Below are positions 43,442 through 52,440 of a stretch of DNA of 64,000 nt, one piece after another. The stretch is from Actibacterium mucosum KCTC 23349 (GTDB lineage Bacteria > Pseudomonadota > Alphaproteobacteria > Rhodobacterales > Rhodobacteraceae). Numbering within the stretch: position 1 is the stretch's first letter; each line of letters starts with the position of its first letter. Position numbers and translations under genes: made by a program. The stretch spans positions 196,206 through 260,205 of the forward strand of contig NZ_JFKE01000003.1 in the NCBI RefSeq assembly GCF_000647975.1, in the 5' to 3' direction. Below the pieces are notes generated by a model, which was not told where the DNA came from, ran no database searches, and saw only the letters and a program-made list of their open reading frames with translations.

Positions 43442-44599
43442 TTGGCCCCGTTGAAGATCGACAATTCCACCGCGCGGGCGCTGTGGCTGACCTCGCACGG
43501 GTTGGCGCAGACGCCAACCGGGCCGCTGGACACGCTGGCGCTGATCAAGCAGCTGGGCTTTGTGCAGCTGGACACCATTCAGGTGATCGCACGCGCGCAC
43601 CATCATATCCTGTGGAGCCGCAACCAGAACTATCGCGAAACGATGCTGGACCCGTTGTTGCGCGACAAACGGCAGGTGTTCGAGCACTACACCCATGATG
43701 CGTCGGTCCTGCCGATGGATTTTCTGCCAATGTGGCAGCGGCAGTTCCGGCGCAAGAAGGAACAGGTGGGCAAATCGAACTGGTTCGGCAAGCACCTGCA
43801 TCCCGACCTGATCGCCGAGGTGTTGCGGCGCATTGCGGATGAAGGCCCCCTGTCCACCCATGATTTCGAAACCAAGGTGCGCGGCAAGAAAGAAATGTGG
43901 AGCCGCCCGCCCCACAAGATGGTGCTGGATTACCTGTGGTATTCGGGCGAGTTGGCCACCTGCCATCGCGACGGGTTCACCAAATACTACGACCTGGCCG
44001 AACGGGTGTTCCCGCAGGACCAGCCGACGCTTGGCGACACAGAACAGATTGCGCAGCTGTGCCAGTCGGCGCTGGAGCGGATCGGGTTCGGCACGCTGGG
44101 CGAGATCCGACGGTTCTGGGACGCCTGCGCGGTGCCCGAGGTCAAGGCATGGTCCGAAACGGCAGACCTGGTTGAGGTCGAGGTGCAGGGCGCCGATGGC
44201 AGCTGGACCAGCGCCGTGGCCTGCGCGGATATCGAGGCGCGGATCGCCGCGCTGACCACGCCCACCGCCCGTCTGCGCGTGCTGAACCCGTTTGACCCGG
44301 CCATCCGCGACCGGGTGCGCCTGAACCGGCTGTTTGGCTTTGACTATACAGTCGAAATGTTTGTGCCCGCCGCCAAGCGTAAATGGGGTTATTACATCTT
44401 TCCCTTGTTGGAGGGCGGACGGTTCGTTGGCCGGATCGAGGCCAAGGGCGATCGCGCGAAAGGCACCCTGACCCTGTCGAAATACTGGACCGAGTCACCA
44501 CGCCTGAATTCCGAGAAACGCGCAGCCAAGCTGCATGCAGAACTGTCCAGGCTGGCCAGGCTGGCGGGGTTGGATACGGTTGAATGGGCACTGCCCTGA
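43442..44599 (+). CDS. YcaQ-like winged-helix DNA glycosylase (AlkX/DUF1006 family)
   Basis: A 385-aa HTH_42 protein. The motif VQLDTIQVI at residues 41-49 holds the Gln-x-Asp catalytic pair (Gln42 and Asp44) of the YcaQ subgroup, which in E. coli unhooks nitrogen-mustard interstrand crosslinks; the AlkZ subgroup has Gln-x-Gln here. Further family blocks are RAHHHILWSRN, FEHYTHDASVLPMDF and LRVLNPFDPAIRDR. TTG 43442 follows GGGAGAGC and is preferred; GTG 43415 is an alternative. Function as a base-excision repair enzyme is inferred from the family. Confidence 0.83.
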   Translation: MAPLKIDNSTARALWLTSHGLAQTPTGPLDTLALIKQLGFVQLDTIQVIARAHHHILWSRNQNYRETMLDPLLRDKRQVFEHYTHDASVLPMDFLPMWQRQFRRKKEQVGKSNWFGKHLHPDLIAEVLRRIADEGPLSTHDFETKVRGKKEMWSRPPHKMVLDYLWYSGELATCHRDGFTKYYDLAERVFPQDQPTLGDTEQIAQLCQSALERIGFGTLGEIRRFWDACAVPEVKAWSETADLVEVEVQGADGSWTSAVACADIEARIAALTTPTARLRVLNPFDPAIRDRVRLNRLFGFDYTVEMFVPAAKRKWGYYIFPLLEGGRFVGRIEAKGDRAKGTLTLSKYWTESPRLNSEKRAAKLHAELSRLARLAGLDTVEWALP

Positions 44600-44757
44600 A
44601 CCACTGCAAACGGGTGCGATCTGCCGGTCACGCCGGTTTCACACAGAATTTGCCCCACAGGACCCCTCGTCGCACCCGGATTGGGCACCCTGCCCTTGCC
44701 CTTGGCGCGCCCATGACCTAGACGGTGCCGGACTTCGACTAAGGCAGAGGGGCCGGC

Positions 44758-45996
44758 ATGCCGCTTCTTGTAATGAAATTTGGGGGCACCTCGGTGGCTG
44801 ATCTGGAGCGTATCCGGAACGCCGCCGACAAAGTGCGCCGCGAGGTGGAACGCGGATACGACGTGATCGTGATCGTGTCGGCCATGTCGGGCAAGACGAA
44901 CGAGCTTGTCGGTTGGGTCGAAGAGACCTCGCCCATGTTCGACGCGCGCGAGTATGACGCGGTTGTCAGCTCGGGCGAGAACATTACCGCGGGCCTGATG
45001 TCGTTGACTTTGCAGGAAATGGATATTCCGGCGCGCAGCTGGCAGGGCTGGCAGGTGCCGCTGAAAACCACCAGCGTGCATTCAGCCGCCCGGATCGAGG
45101 AGATCCCGCGCGACAATATCGACGCCAAGTTTGCCGAGGGTATGCGCGTGGCCGTTGTGGCGGGGTTTCAGGGCATCAGCCCCGAGGGCCGGATCACGAC
45201 GCTGGGCCGGGGTGGCTCGGACACCACGGCGGTGGCTTTTGCAGCCGCGTTTGATGCCGAACGTTGCGACATCTATACCGATGTGGACGGTGTTTACACC
45301 ACCGACCCGCGCATCAGCGCCAAGGCGCGCAAGCTGGACAAGATCGCGCTGGAAGAGATGCTGGAACTGGCCTCGCTGGGCGCCAAGGTGTTGCAGACGC
45401 GGTCGGTTGAACTGGCGATGCGGTACAATGTGCGCCTGCGGGTGCTGTCGAGCTTTGAGGAAAACAACGAAAACTCCGGCACGCTGGTCTGCGCCGAGGA
45501 GGAAATCATGGAACAGAATATCGTCTCGGGCGTGGCCCATTCGCGGGATGAGGCAAAGATGACCCTGACATCGGTTGCCGACCGCCCCGGTATCGCCGCC
45601 GCCATCTTTGGCCCGCTGGCCGAGGCCGGCGTGAATGTCGACATGATCATTCAGAACATCTCGGAGGACGGGCGCACGGATATGACCTTTTCGTGCCCCA
45701 CCAACCAGGTGGAACGGGCCAAGGCGGCCATGCAGAAGGTCAAGGATGACGGCGTGATCAACTATGCCGGTCTGGTGGCCGATACGGATGTTGCCAAGGT
45801 CTCGGTCGTGGGGATCGGCATGCGCAGCCATACCGGTGTGGCCAGCCAAATGTTCCAGGCGCTGTCGGCCGAAGGCATCAACATCAAGGTTATTTCAACA
45901 TCCGAGATCAAAATTTCCGTGCTTGTGGATCGGAAATATATGGAACTTGCGGTGCAAGCCCTTCATGATGAGTTCGGATTGGAAAAGGCAGGCTGA
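44758..45996 (+). CDS. lysC: aspartate kinase
   Basis: A 412-aa cytoplasmic kinase that phosphorylates L-aspartate, the first step toward lysine, threonine, methionine and diaminopimelate. KFGGTSVADLERI and GRGGSDTTAVAFAAA are the nucleotide and substrate sites. Two ACT domains follow from about residue 265 (VADRPGIAAAIFGPLAEAG and VVGIGMRSHTGVASQMFQALS), consistent with feedback control by lysine and threonine. The length is typical of the Corynebacterium-like lysine/threonine-sensitive type. I see no lysine riboswitch in the 158 bases before it. Confidence 0.95.
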   Translation: MPLLVMKFGGTSVADLERIRNAADKVRREVERGYDVIVIVSAMSGKTNELVGWVEETSPMFDAREYDAVVSSGENITAGLMSLTLQEMDIPARSWQGWQVPLKTTSVHSAARIEEIPRDNIDAKFAEGMRVAVVAGFQGISPEGRITTLGRGGSDTTAVAFAAAFDAERCDIYTDVDGVYTTDPRISAKARKLDKIALEEMLELASLGAKVLQTRSVELAMRYNVRLRVLSSFEENNENSGTLVCAEEEIMEQNIVSGVAHSRDEAKMTLTSVADRPGIAAAIFGPLAEAGVNVDMIIQNISEDGRTDMTFSCPTNQVERAKAAMQKVKDDGVINYAGLVADTDVAKVSVVGIGMRSHTGVASQMFQALSAEGINIKVISTSEIKISVLVDRKYMELAVQALHDEFGLEKAG

Positions 45997-46009
45997 CCCC
46001 CGGAGGGCC

Positions 46010-48253
46010 ATGGCGCAAACCACCGAAAGCGAAAGCCGCAAGCTGCTGCAACGGCTTCGCGACACGCTGGCAGAAGCTGGCGAAGGGCAGGAACGGCTCG
46101 ATCGGATCACGCATCTGATCGCGGACAGCATGCGTACGGGCGTGTGCTCGATCTATCTGTTTCGCGATGCAGAAACGCTTGAACTGTGTTCAACCGAGGG
46201 CCTGAACCCCGACGCCGTGCACCAGACACGCATGCGTGTGGGCGAGGGCCTGGTGGGCCGGGTCGCGGCCACCAGCCAGCCAATCAACACCGGCGACGCG
46301 CCGTCTGAACGCGGTTTCCGCTATATGCCGGAAACCGGCGAAGAAGTGTTTTCCAGCTTCCTCGGCGTGCCTATTCAGCGCCTTGGTGACGGTCTGGGTG
46401 TGCTGGTTGTGCAGTCACGCGAGGCGCGGCAGTTTTCCGAAGACGAGGTTTACGCGCTGGAAGTGGTCGCGATGGTGCTGGCCGAAATGACCGAGCTGGG
46501 CGCGTTCATCGGCGAAGGCGCGGCCCTGTCGGCGCTGCACCAGCGGGCCACATCGTTCAAGGGTGGCGTTGGGCAGGAAGGCGCGGCAGCGGGCCGGGTC
46601 TGGCTGCATGAACCCCGTGTCGTGGTCACCAATCCGGTGGCCGACGATCCGGCGGCCGAGGTGGAACGCCTGCGCGATGCTGTGGCGCAACTGCGCGTGT
46701 CGGTCGACGATATGTTGTCACTTGCTGCTGCCGGTGACGTCGAACAGCGCGAGGTGCTGGAGGCTTATCGCATGTTCGCCCATTCGCGCGGTTGGCTGCG
46801 CCGGATGGAGGAAGACATCGACCGCGGCCTGTCCGCCGAGGCGGCGGTAGAGAAAGAACAATCCGTGGCCCGCGCGCGCCTGCAGACCGCGCCCGACGCC
46901 TATCTGCGCGAGCGCCTGCATGATCTGGACGACCTGTCCAACCGGCTGCTGCGCATCCTGACCGGGCAAGGCAGCGATACTGGCGCTGAAATGCCCGGCG
47001 ATCCGATCCTGATTGCCCGCAATATCGGGCCGGGCGAATTGTTGGCTTATGGTCGGTCGCTGCGCGGGATTGTTCTGGAGGAAGGCTCGGTCGCCAGCCA
47101 CGCGGCGATTGTTGCCCGCGCCCTTGCAATCCCCTTGGTCGTCAATGCCGATGGCATCACCGCCGAGGCCTTGAACGGCGATGCGATCCTTGTGGATGGC
47201 GACGAAGGCGTGGTGCATCTGCGCCCTGAGGACTCGGTGGAAACCGCCTTTGCCGACAAGATGGCGATGCGCGCCAAGGCACAGCAACGCTATTCTTCGA
47301 TCCGCGAAAAACCTGCCGAAACGCTGGATGGGGACCGCATTGCGCTGCATATGAATGCGGGCCTGATGGCCGATCTGCCGTCGCTGGAAGGGTCAGGCGC
47401 CGAGGGCGTGGGCCTTTTCCGGACCGAACTGCAATTCCTTGTGCAGTCGCAAGTGCCCAAACGCGGTGATCTGGCCGCGCTTTACGCGCGTGTCATGGAT
47501 GCCGCCGGAGGCAAGCGCGTGGCCTTTCGCACGCTGGATATCGGGTCGGACAAGGTGCTGCCCTATATGAAACGCCCCGACGAACCGAACCCGGCATTGG
47601 GATGGCGCGCGATTCGGGTTGGGCTGGACAAGGTTGGCGTGATGCGCATGCAGTTGCAGGCGCTGATCCGGGCCGCCAATGGCCGCCCCCTGACCGTGAT
47701 GTTCCCGTTTGTTGCGCAGTTTGACGAGTTCAAAGCCGCACGCGAGCACCTGATGCGCGAGATTGATCGCGAGGAAAAGCTGGGCCACACCCTGCCCGCC
47801 AGCGTCGAGGTTGGCGCGATGTTGGAAACGCCGTCGTTGGCCTTTGCGCCCAAGCAGTTCTTTGACATGGCCGATTTCATCTCGATCGGCGGCAACGACC
47901 TGAAACAGTTCTTCTTTGCAGCCGACCGCGAAAACGAGCAGGTGCGCCGCCGATATGACACGCTGAATGTCAGCTATCTGAGCTTTCTTAAACAGATCGT
48001 TGAGCGGGCCAGCGCCTCGGGCACGCATCTGTCCTTCTGCGGAGAAGATGCCGGGCGCCCGTTGGAGGCGATGTGTTTTGCCGCCATTGGGATGCGGACA
48101 CTTTCAATGCGCCCGGCCTCCATCGGGCCGGTGAAACACCTGCTGCGCCGCACCGATCTGGCCGAGGCGCGCGATGTGATCGAGACCGCCTTTACCTCGG
48201 GCGCACAATCGGTGCGACCGGCGGTAATGGAGTGGATGCGCAACCGGGACTAA
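46010..48253 (+). CDS. ptsP: phosphoenolpyruvate-protein phosphotransferase PtsP (EI-Ntr)
   Basis: A 747-aa enzyme I of the nitrogen PTS. An N-terminal GAF domain (about residues 25-165, EVFSSFLGVPIQRLGDGLGVL) senses a ligand, in E. coli glutamine/2-oxoglutarate. The phosphohistidine domain has His364 in EEGSVASHAAIVARA, followed by the PEP-binding barrel with FRTLDIGSDK, NPALGWRAIRVGL and FCGEDAGRP. It passes phosphate to NPr and EIIA-Ntr. GGAGGG is well placed before ATG 46010; the longer frame from 45764 is within lysC. It lies 13 bases after lysC. Confidence 0.94.
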   Translation: MAQTTESESRKLLQRLRDTLAEAGEGQERLDRITHLIADSMRTGVCSIYLFRDAETLELCSTEGLNPDAVHQTRMRVGEGLVGRVAATSQPINTGDAPSERGFRYMPETGEEVFSSFLGVPIQRLGDGLGVLVVQSREARQFSEDEVYALEVVAMVLAEMTELGAFIGEGAALSALHQRATSFKGGVGQEGAAAGRVWLHEPRVVVTNPVADDPAAEVERLRDAVAQLRVSVDDMLSLAAAGDVEQREVLEAYRMFAHSRGWLRRMEEDIDRGLSAEAAVEKEQSVARARLQTAPDAYLRERLHDLDDLSNRLLRILTGQGSDTGAEMPGDPILIARNIGPGELLAYGRSLRGIVLEEGSVASHAAIVARALAIPLVVNADGITAEALNGDAILVDGDEGVVHLRPEDSVETAFADKMAMRAKAQQRYSSIREKPAETLDGDRIALHMNAGLMADLPSLEGSGAEGVGLFRTELQFLVQSQVPKRGDLAALYARVMDAAGGKRVAFRTLDIGSDKVLPYMKRPDEPNPALGWRAIRVGLDKVGVMRMQLQALIRAANGRPLTVMFPFVAQFDEFKAAREHLMREIDREEKLGHTLPASVEVGAMLETPSLAFAPKQFFDMADFISIGGNDLKQFFFAADRENEQVRRRYDTLNVSYLSFLKQIVERASASGTHLSFCGEDAGRPLEAMCFAAIGMRTLSMRPASIGPVKHLLRRTDLAEARDVIETAFTSGAQSVRPAVMEWMRNRD

Positions 48254-48257
48254 GGCG

Positions 48258-49031
48258 TCAGCCGGCCCGTTGCACCGGGGGTTTCCCCATCTTTTCAACC
48301 AATTGCGCGCGCAGGTCTTCTTCGGGCACGTCATTGTCGATGGCCAGTTTCTTCAGCCCGAACTGCACATGCGCGATCTCTTGGTAATAGCGCGTATAGG
48401 CGGCGTTGATGCCGGCCCCGGCCACGGCGCCAAGGATCGGCACCGATTGCGCAGCCAGTTTCGGGCCAAGCGCGGCGGCAAGGCGCGGCGCCACGCGGGC
48501 CACGATGGTTTGCAGCGCCGGACCCGTGATGGCCACGCGGGCCGACAGGAAACCGGTATTGGCCCCGTCATCATCCGTCAGCGGCCCGGCGGCCGCGAAA
48601 ACCTGCACACAATCGGCTTTCAACGCCTCGGTTTCGGGGTCAAATCCGTATTCGGCGGCGATGCCCTGAATGGCGCGCATCAGCAGGGTAACGGTGACCG
48701 GCAGCTCGGCCATGGCGGATGGCAACCCGCCAACGCCGCCCGCTGCCCCCATCACCGCCGAGGCCCATGTGTTTATGCGGGCCGAACCGTCCGGCAGCCC
48801 CTGCCCGCGCGTGCGCGCTGCGGTCTCGAGCGCAGCAAAGAGCGCTTTTTCGGTGATCTCGTCCATGCGGTTGCGCATGGGTTCGGGGATGCGGGTCAAA
48901 AGGTTCTCGGCCTGTTCGCCGGCCATGTTCAATATCTGGATGCCAATCCCGTTTGCCTGCCGGTACCGGGCCGCCAACGCATCAACTTCGCGGGCGATCT
49001 GTTCGGGCGACAGGGTGGTCAAAGCGGTCAT
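48258..49031 (-). CDS. EcsC family protein
   Basis: A 257-aa protein of the EcsC family. The conserved parts are NRMDEITEKALFAALETAARTRG, WASAVMGAAGGVGGLPSAMAELPVTVTLLMRAIQGIAAEYGFDP, GARVAP with PRLAAALGPKLAAQSVPILGAVAGAGINAAY, and a C-terminal helix pair. The glycine-rich stretches are hydrophobic and may associate with the membrane, as suggested for EcsC in ABC transporter control. AGGAGGT fixes the start at ATG 49031 over GTG 49037. It is convergent with ptsP (4-base gap). Confidence 0.82.
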   Translation of the reverse strand: MTALTTLSPEQIAREVDALAARYRQANGIGIQILNMAGEQAENLLTRIPEPMRNRMDEITEKALFAALETAARTRGQGLPDGSARINTWASAVMGAAGGVGGLPSAMAELPVTVTLLMRAIQGIAAEYGFDPETEALKADCVQVFAAAGPLTDDDGANTGFLSARVAITGPALQTIVARVAPRLAAALGPKLAAQSVPILGAVAGAGINAAYTRYYQEIAHVQFGLKKLAIDNDVPEEDLRAQLVEKMGKPPVQRAG

Positions 49032-49096
49032 CGGCACCTCCTACACGGTATTGTTACCGGTCAAAGATGGGGGCGGAACGGGCCGCGCGCAAGTCC

Positions 49097-49579
49097 CTAG
49101 GGTTGCCTCACCTGCCCGGTCACACCGTCCCATGCACCGTCACAGAGCGCCGCACCCAGCACCCGCGCAGGGTTGGTGGGCGGGGGCATTTCCACATCTT
49201 GCAGCCGTTGAAACCCAAACCGTCCGTAATAGGGCGCGTCCCCCACCAACAACATGCGCGGATGGCCCAGCGCCCGGGCGCGGTCCATGGCCTGTTGGAT
49301 CAAAAACGCCCCCAAACCCTCGCCCTGGTGGGTTGGGTGCACGGCAATGGGGCCCAGAAGAACGGCCGGATCGCCGCCCACGCGCACCGGCCAGTGGCGG
49401 ATTGCACCGGCCACGGCATTGTATTCGTCGCGGGACACAAGGCAGAGATCGGCGATGGGCGGCACCCCGTCGCGCAGACGATAGGACGACAGCGCCTCGC
49501 GGCCCGGCGCGAAACACAGGTCATACAGCGCCTCGACCTCCCACCAGTCTTCGGCCGTTTCGGTGTGCAATGTCAGCAC
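49097..49579 (-). CDS. GNAT family N-acetyltransferase
   Basis: A 160-aa acetyltransferase. The acetyl-CoA binding core is LLGPIAVHPTHQGEGLGAFLIQ (motif A, with Q-x-x-G-x-G/A like EGLG), followed by LVGDAPYYGRFGFQRL, characteristic of the YhbS-like subgroup. I choose GTG 49579 (VLTLHTETAEDWW), which follows GAGGGCAGCCG; the longer frame to 49642 adds no family sequence. The acceptor is unknown. Confidence 0.82.
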   Translation of the reverse strand: MLTLHTETAEDWWEVEALYDLCFAPGREALSSYRLRDGVPPIADLCLVSRDEYNAVAGAIRHWPVRVGGDPAVLLGPIAVHPTHQGEGLGAFLIQQAMDRARALGHPRMLLVGDAPYYGRFGFQRLQDVEMPPPTNPARVLGAALCDGAWDGVTGQVRQP

Positions 49580-49658
49580 CGGCTGCCCTCTTTTCCTCTG
49601 GATTCGGGCGTAGCACGTGCTTAGGTGGGGGGCAAACACCATCCACGCGGAGCCCTTG

Positions 49659-50264
49659 ATGTTCTATCGCCCCGAGGAAGGCCACGGCCTGCCCCACAAC
49701 CCGTTCAACGCCATTGTTACACCGCGGCCCATCGGCTGGATCTCGACCCGGGGGGCGGATGGCCGCGACAACCTTGCGCCCTATTCGTTTTTCAACGCCG
49801 TGGCCTATGTGCCGCCGCAGGTGATGTTCGCCTCGACCTCGACCAAGCCCGACCGTGGCGACACCAAGGACAGCGTGGCCAATATCCGCGATACCGGCGT
49901 GTTCGTGGTGAACATCGTGGAATACGCGGCGCGGGACGCGATGAATGTCACATCGGGCGCCTTGGCGGCGGACGAGGACGAGTTTGTCGCGGCAGGTCTG
50001 GAAAAGGCCGAGGCGCAGGTGATCAACTGCCCTTACGTGGCCAACGCCCCGGCGGCGCTGGAATGCAAGCTGACACAGATCGTGGACCTGCCCGGCGCGG
50101 CCAACAAGCTGGTGCTGGGCGAGGTTGTGGGCGTGCATATGCGCGACGATTGCCTTGTCGACGGCATCTTCGACGTCACCACCTTCCGGCCGCTGTCGCG
50201 GCTGGGCTATCGCGACTATTCGGTTGTCGAAAACCTCTTTTCGCTGAAACGCCCGGGCGAGTGA
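49659..50264 (+). CDS. flavin reductase family protein
   Basis: A 201-aa FMN-binding split-barrel protein. It starts MFYRPEEGHGLPHNPFNAIV, followed by the signature PRPIGWISTRGADGRDNLAPYSFFNAV and SVANIRDTGVFVVNIV, then RLGYRDYSVV near the end. It may supply reduced flavin to a partner or act as an independent reductase. GGAG lies 7 bases before ATG 49659; an upstream in-frame start at 49617 is less likely. A strong hairpin after it separates it from the convergent SulP gene. Confidence 0.85.
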   Translation: MFYRPEEGHGLPHNPFNAIVTPRPIGWISTRGADGRDNLAPYSFFNAVAYVPPQVMFASTSTKPDRGDTKDSVANIRDTGVFVVNIVEYAARDAMNVTSGALAADEDEFVAAGLEKAEAQVINCPYVANAPAALECKLTQIVDLPGAANKLVLGEVVGVHMRDDCLVDGIFDVTTFRPLSRLGYRDYSVVENLFSLKRPGE

Positions 50265-50274
50265 TACCCGGGCG
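50250..50274. terminator. bidirectional hairpin between flavin reductase and SulP genes
   Basis: CGCCCGGG (50250-50257) and CCCGGGCG (50267-50274) form a perfect 8-bp GC stem with a 9-base loop that includes the flavin reductase stop codon. It lies between two convergent stops. It lacks a T-run, so it may not be a classic intrinsic terminator. Confidence 0.5.
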
Positions 50275-50282
50275 CCAGTGTC

Positions 50283-51872
50283 TTAGTGGCCGCCGCCGAA
50301 CAGACCGGTATTGACCGAGTAATTCGCCGCCAGCTGATAATCGGGGTCATCTTCGGATTTCACGATGATCATGCCGGTTTGCGACAGCAGGCGCTGGCAA
50401 TCGGGCGACAGGTGGCGCAGCTGCAACTCTTTGCCCAGCTCTTTGTATTTCACCGTCAGCTCTTCGATGGCGTTCAGCGCCGATTGGTCGGCCACGCGGC
50501 TGTCAGCGAAATCCACCACAACCAGCTTGGGGTCATCCTTGGGGGTGAACAGCTCGGTAAATCCGGCGGCGGAGCCAAAGAACAGCGGGCCACGCACCTG
50601 ATAGACCTTTTCCCCCTCGGGCGTGGTATAGCTGCGGGCCGAAATGCGCGTGGCGTTGACCCAGGCATATTGCAGCGCCGACACAATCACACCCACCACT
50701 ACGGCGACGGCAAGGTCCTGCCACACGGTCACAACCGTCACCAGGATGGTGACAAAGCTGGCGAACTTGGTGCTGACCCGCATGATACGGAACGTGTTCC
50801 AGGCGAAGGTGCCGATCACCACCATGAACATCACGCCCACCAGCGCGGCCAGCGGGATCTGCTCGATCAGGGGCGAGGCAAAGAGGATGAAGCTGAGCAG
50901 GAACAGCGCCGCCGCGATGCCGGCAATCCGCGTGCGACCGCCCGATTTCACGTTAATCATCGACTGACCGATCATTGCGCATCCGCCCATGCCGCCAAAG
51001 AAGCCGGTAACGGTATTGGCCACACCCTGGGCCACACATTCCTGGCTGGCACCGCCGCGCTTGTCGGTCATCTGACCCACCAGGTTCAGCGTCAGCAAGC
51101 TTTCGATCAGGCCGATGGCGGCCAGGATCACCGCGTAGGGCAGGATGATCTCGAGCGTTTCAAGATTGAACGGCACCATCGGAACGTGGAACGGCGGCAA
51201 CCCGCCTTCGACCGAGGCCATATCGCCCACCCGCGGCACGTCGATGCCAAAGCCGATCACGATCAGCGCCACGATCAGGATCCCGGCCAGCGGCGCCGGG
51301 ATCACGTTGGTCACCTTGGGCAAAAGCCAGATGATCGCCATGGTCAGCGCCACCAGCCCCAACATGATCGCCAGCGGCCCACCCGACAGCCATTCACCGC
51401 CCGCCATGCCATGGCCCGAAGCCTCGGCACTGCCGGGCACTTTGAACTGGCCCAGCTGGGCCAGGAAAATCACGATGGCCAGCCCATTCACAAAGCCCAG
51501 CATGACCGCGTGCGGCACCAGCCGGATAAACCGGCCCAACCGGAAGATACCCGCGAGGATTTGCAGGATGCCCATCAGCACCACGGTGGCAAACAGATAT
51601 TCGACCCCATGCTCGGCCACCAGCGCCACCATCACCACCGCCAGCGCCCCGGTTGCGCCCGAGATCATGCCCGGACGCCCGCCAATCAGCGCAGTGATTA
51701 GCCCCACGATGAAGGCTGCGTAAAGCCCCACCAGCGGCTCGACCCCGGCGACAAAGGCAAAGGCCACGGCCTCGGGCACAAGGGCAAGGGCCACGGTCAG
51801 GCCTGACAGGATCTCTGTCTTTAGAACGGCCGGCGTGGGACGAGTGGTATCGAAACCAGAGACATTCGACAT
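50283..51872 (-). CDS. SulP family inorganic anion transporter with STAS domain
   Basis: A 529-aa membrane transporter (from ATG 51872; TTG 51911 would add 13 residues). The membrane part begins LKTEILSGLTVALALVPEAVAFAFVAGV, then GLITALIGGRPGMISGATGALAVVMVALV, and GLIESLLTLNLVGQMTDKRGG, all SulP hallmarks with 10-14 helices. The C-terminal STAS domain has VVVDFADSRVADQSALNAIEEL. The group includes sulfate and bicarbonate transporters (BicA-like), and the substrate cannot be fixed from sequence. No strong ribosome site marks either start. Confidence 0.88.
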   Translation of the reverse strand: MSNVSGFDTTRPTPAVLKTEILSGLTVALALVPEAVAFAFVAGVEPLVGLYAAFIVGLITALIGGRPGMISGATGALAVVMVALVAEHGVEYLFATVVLMGILQILAGIFRLGRFIRLVPHAVMLGFVNGLAIVIFLAQLGQFKVPGSAEASGHGMAGGEWLSGGPLAIMLGLVALTMAIIWLLPKVTNVIPAPLAGILIVALIVIGFGIDVPRVGDMASVEGGLPPFHVPMVPFNLETLEIILPYAVILAAIGLIESLLTLNLVGQMTDKRGGASQECVAQGVANTVTGFFGGMGGCAMIGQSMINVKSGGRTRIAGIAAALFLLSFILFASPLIEQIPLAALVGVMFMVVIGTFAWNTFRIMRVSTKFASFVTILVTVVTVWQDLAVAVVVGVIVSALQYAWVNATRISARSYTTPEGEKVYQVRGPLFFGSAAGFTELFTPKDDPKLVVVDFADSRVADQSALNAIEELTVKYKELGKELQLRHLSPDCQRLLSQTGMIIVKSEDDPDYQLAANYSVNTGLFGGGH

Positions 51873-52034
51873 CAGGTTTCGGGCAAAGGTCGAGTAAGGA
51901 TTTATGGCCAAGGGATCACCAATTGCTTCGCGCGGAGGAGAGTTGCGCTTGCGCTATCATGTATGCGTACAGATTGGTAGGCCCCCGCCGCGGTGCAGCG
52001 CCCCGCGTGGCCAAATTGACAATAATCGCGTAAT

Positions 52035-52211
52035 CTATTCGTCTTGGGCGTGGTTTTTCAGGAAATCACGAATGAACGCGCGGATCTCGCGCGCGGCACT
52101 TGTGTCCAGATCATTGCACAGCTGCACGAAGGCATCACGCTGTTCCTTATCCAGTCGCAGCACCAGCTGGCTGTCTTTTTTATTCTTCTTCTTTTCGGTC
52201 TTCTTGGACAT
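52035..52211 (-). CDS. 58-aa ribbon-helix-helix-like small protein
   Basis: Reading leftward from ATG 52211 gives a 58-codon gene. A Lys-rich start (SKKTEKKKNKKD) is followed by SQLVLRLDKEQRDAFVQLCNDL, a strand-helix pattern as in CopG/Arc ribbon-helix-helix proteins, and a second helix AREIRAFIRDFLKNHAQ. The alternation LVLRLD fits an antiparallel DNA-contacting strand. The gene is directly downstream of repeated GTGCATGC sites (52234-52265), suitable operators for such a protein. The SulP gene follows on the same strand after 162 bases. The ribosome site is weak (AAGG). I do not recognise an orthologue. Confidence 0.7.
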   Translation of the reverse strand: MSKKTEKKKNKKDSQLVLRLDKEQRDAFVQLCNDLDTSAAREIRAFIRDFLKNHAQDE

Positions 52212-52226
52212 TTTCGTAGCGCGGCC

Positions 52227-52255
52227 TTGAATTTAGTGCATGCAATGTATATACA
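52227..52255 (+). promoter_or_regulatory. promoter of the 39-aa small gene
   Basis: TTGAAT (52227-52232) is followed after 17 bases by TATACA (52250-52255). The 39-aa ORF begins 60 bases downstream. Both hexamers straddle or overlap the repeated GTGCATGC motifs, so binding of a repressor there would block it. Confidence 0.45.
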
Positions 52256-52265
52256 TAGTGCATGC
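52234..52265. repeat. direct-repeat operator: two TAGTGCATGC copies with a central ATGTATATACAT palindrome
   Basis: TAGTGCATGC occurs at 52234-52243 and 52256-52265, 22 bases apart, about two helical turns. Between them is a perfect 12-bp palindrome ATGTATATACAT (52245-52256). A degenerate third copy (TAGATGCAGTG) is at 52270-52280. It lies between the divergent RHH gene (start 52211) and the 39-aa ORF (start 52315). Confidence 0.7.
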
Positions 52266-52314
52266 GTAGTAGATGCAGTGAGTATCGGTATTTAGTACAG
52301 AAAGGAAAGAAAAA

Positions 52315-52434
52315 ATGATCTTACAGGCCGCAAAAACCATGTTGGTGCATGATCAGATGGACTGGAACAAGCCACATCTGCGTTGGATTCCCAGCTGGAA
52401 CTACCGCTTGTTTCGCCAAGTAACTGGCAAATAA
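52315..52434 (+). CDS. 39-aa small ORF divergent from the RHH gene
   Basis: ATG 52315 follows a clear ribosome site (AAAGGAAAGAAAAA) and opens 39 codons ending in TAA. The peptide is basic and aromatic, with four Trp (DWNKPHLRWIPSWNYRLFRQ) and no obvious membrane helix. It has a promoter-like pair upstream and a stable UUCG hairpin 6 bases downstream of the stop. These features support a real transcription unit. The family is unknown, and I do not infer a function beyond noting the shared operator region with the RHH gene. Confidence 0.6.
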   Translation: MILQAAKTMLVHDQMDWNKPHLRWIPSWNYRLFRQVTGK

Positions 52435-52440
52435 CAAAGA

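Noticed and set aside
44600-44757. Possible lysine riboswitch ahead of lysC
   Set aside because: I could not find the conserved five-helix L-box core in 158 bases.
50286-51701. 471-codon plus-strand frame opposite the SulP gene
   Set aside because: The translation is His/Arg/Gln/Asp-rich without hydrophobic core, and the SulP protein on the other strand is clear.
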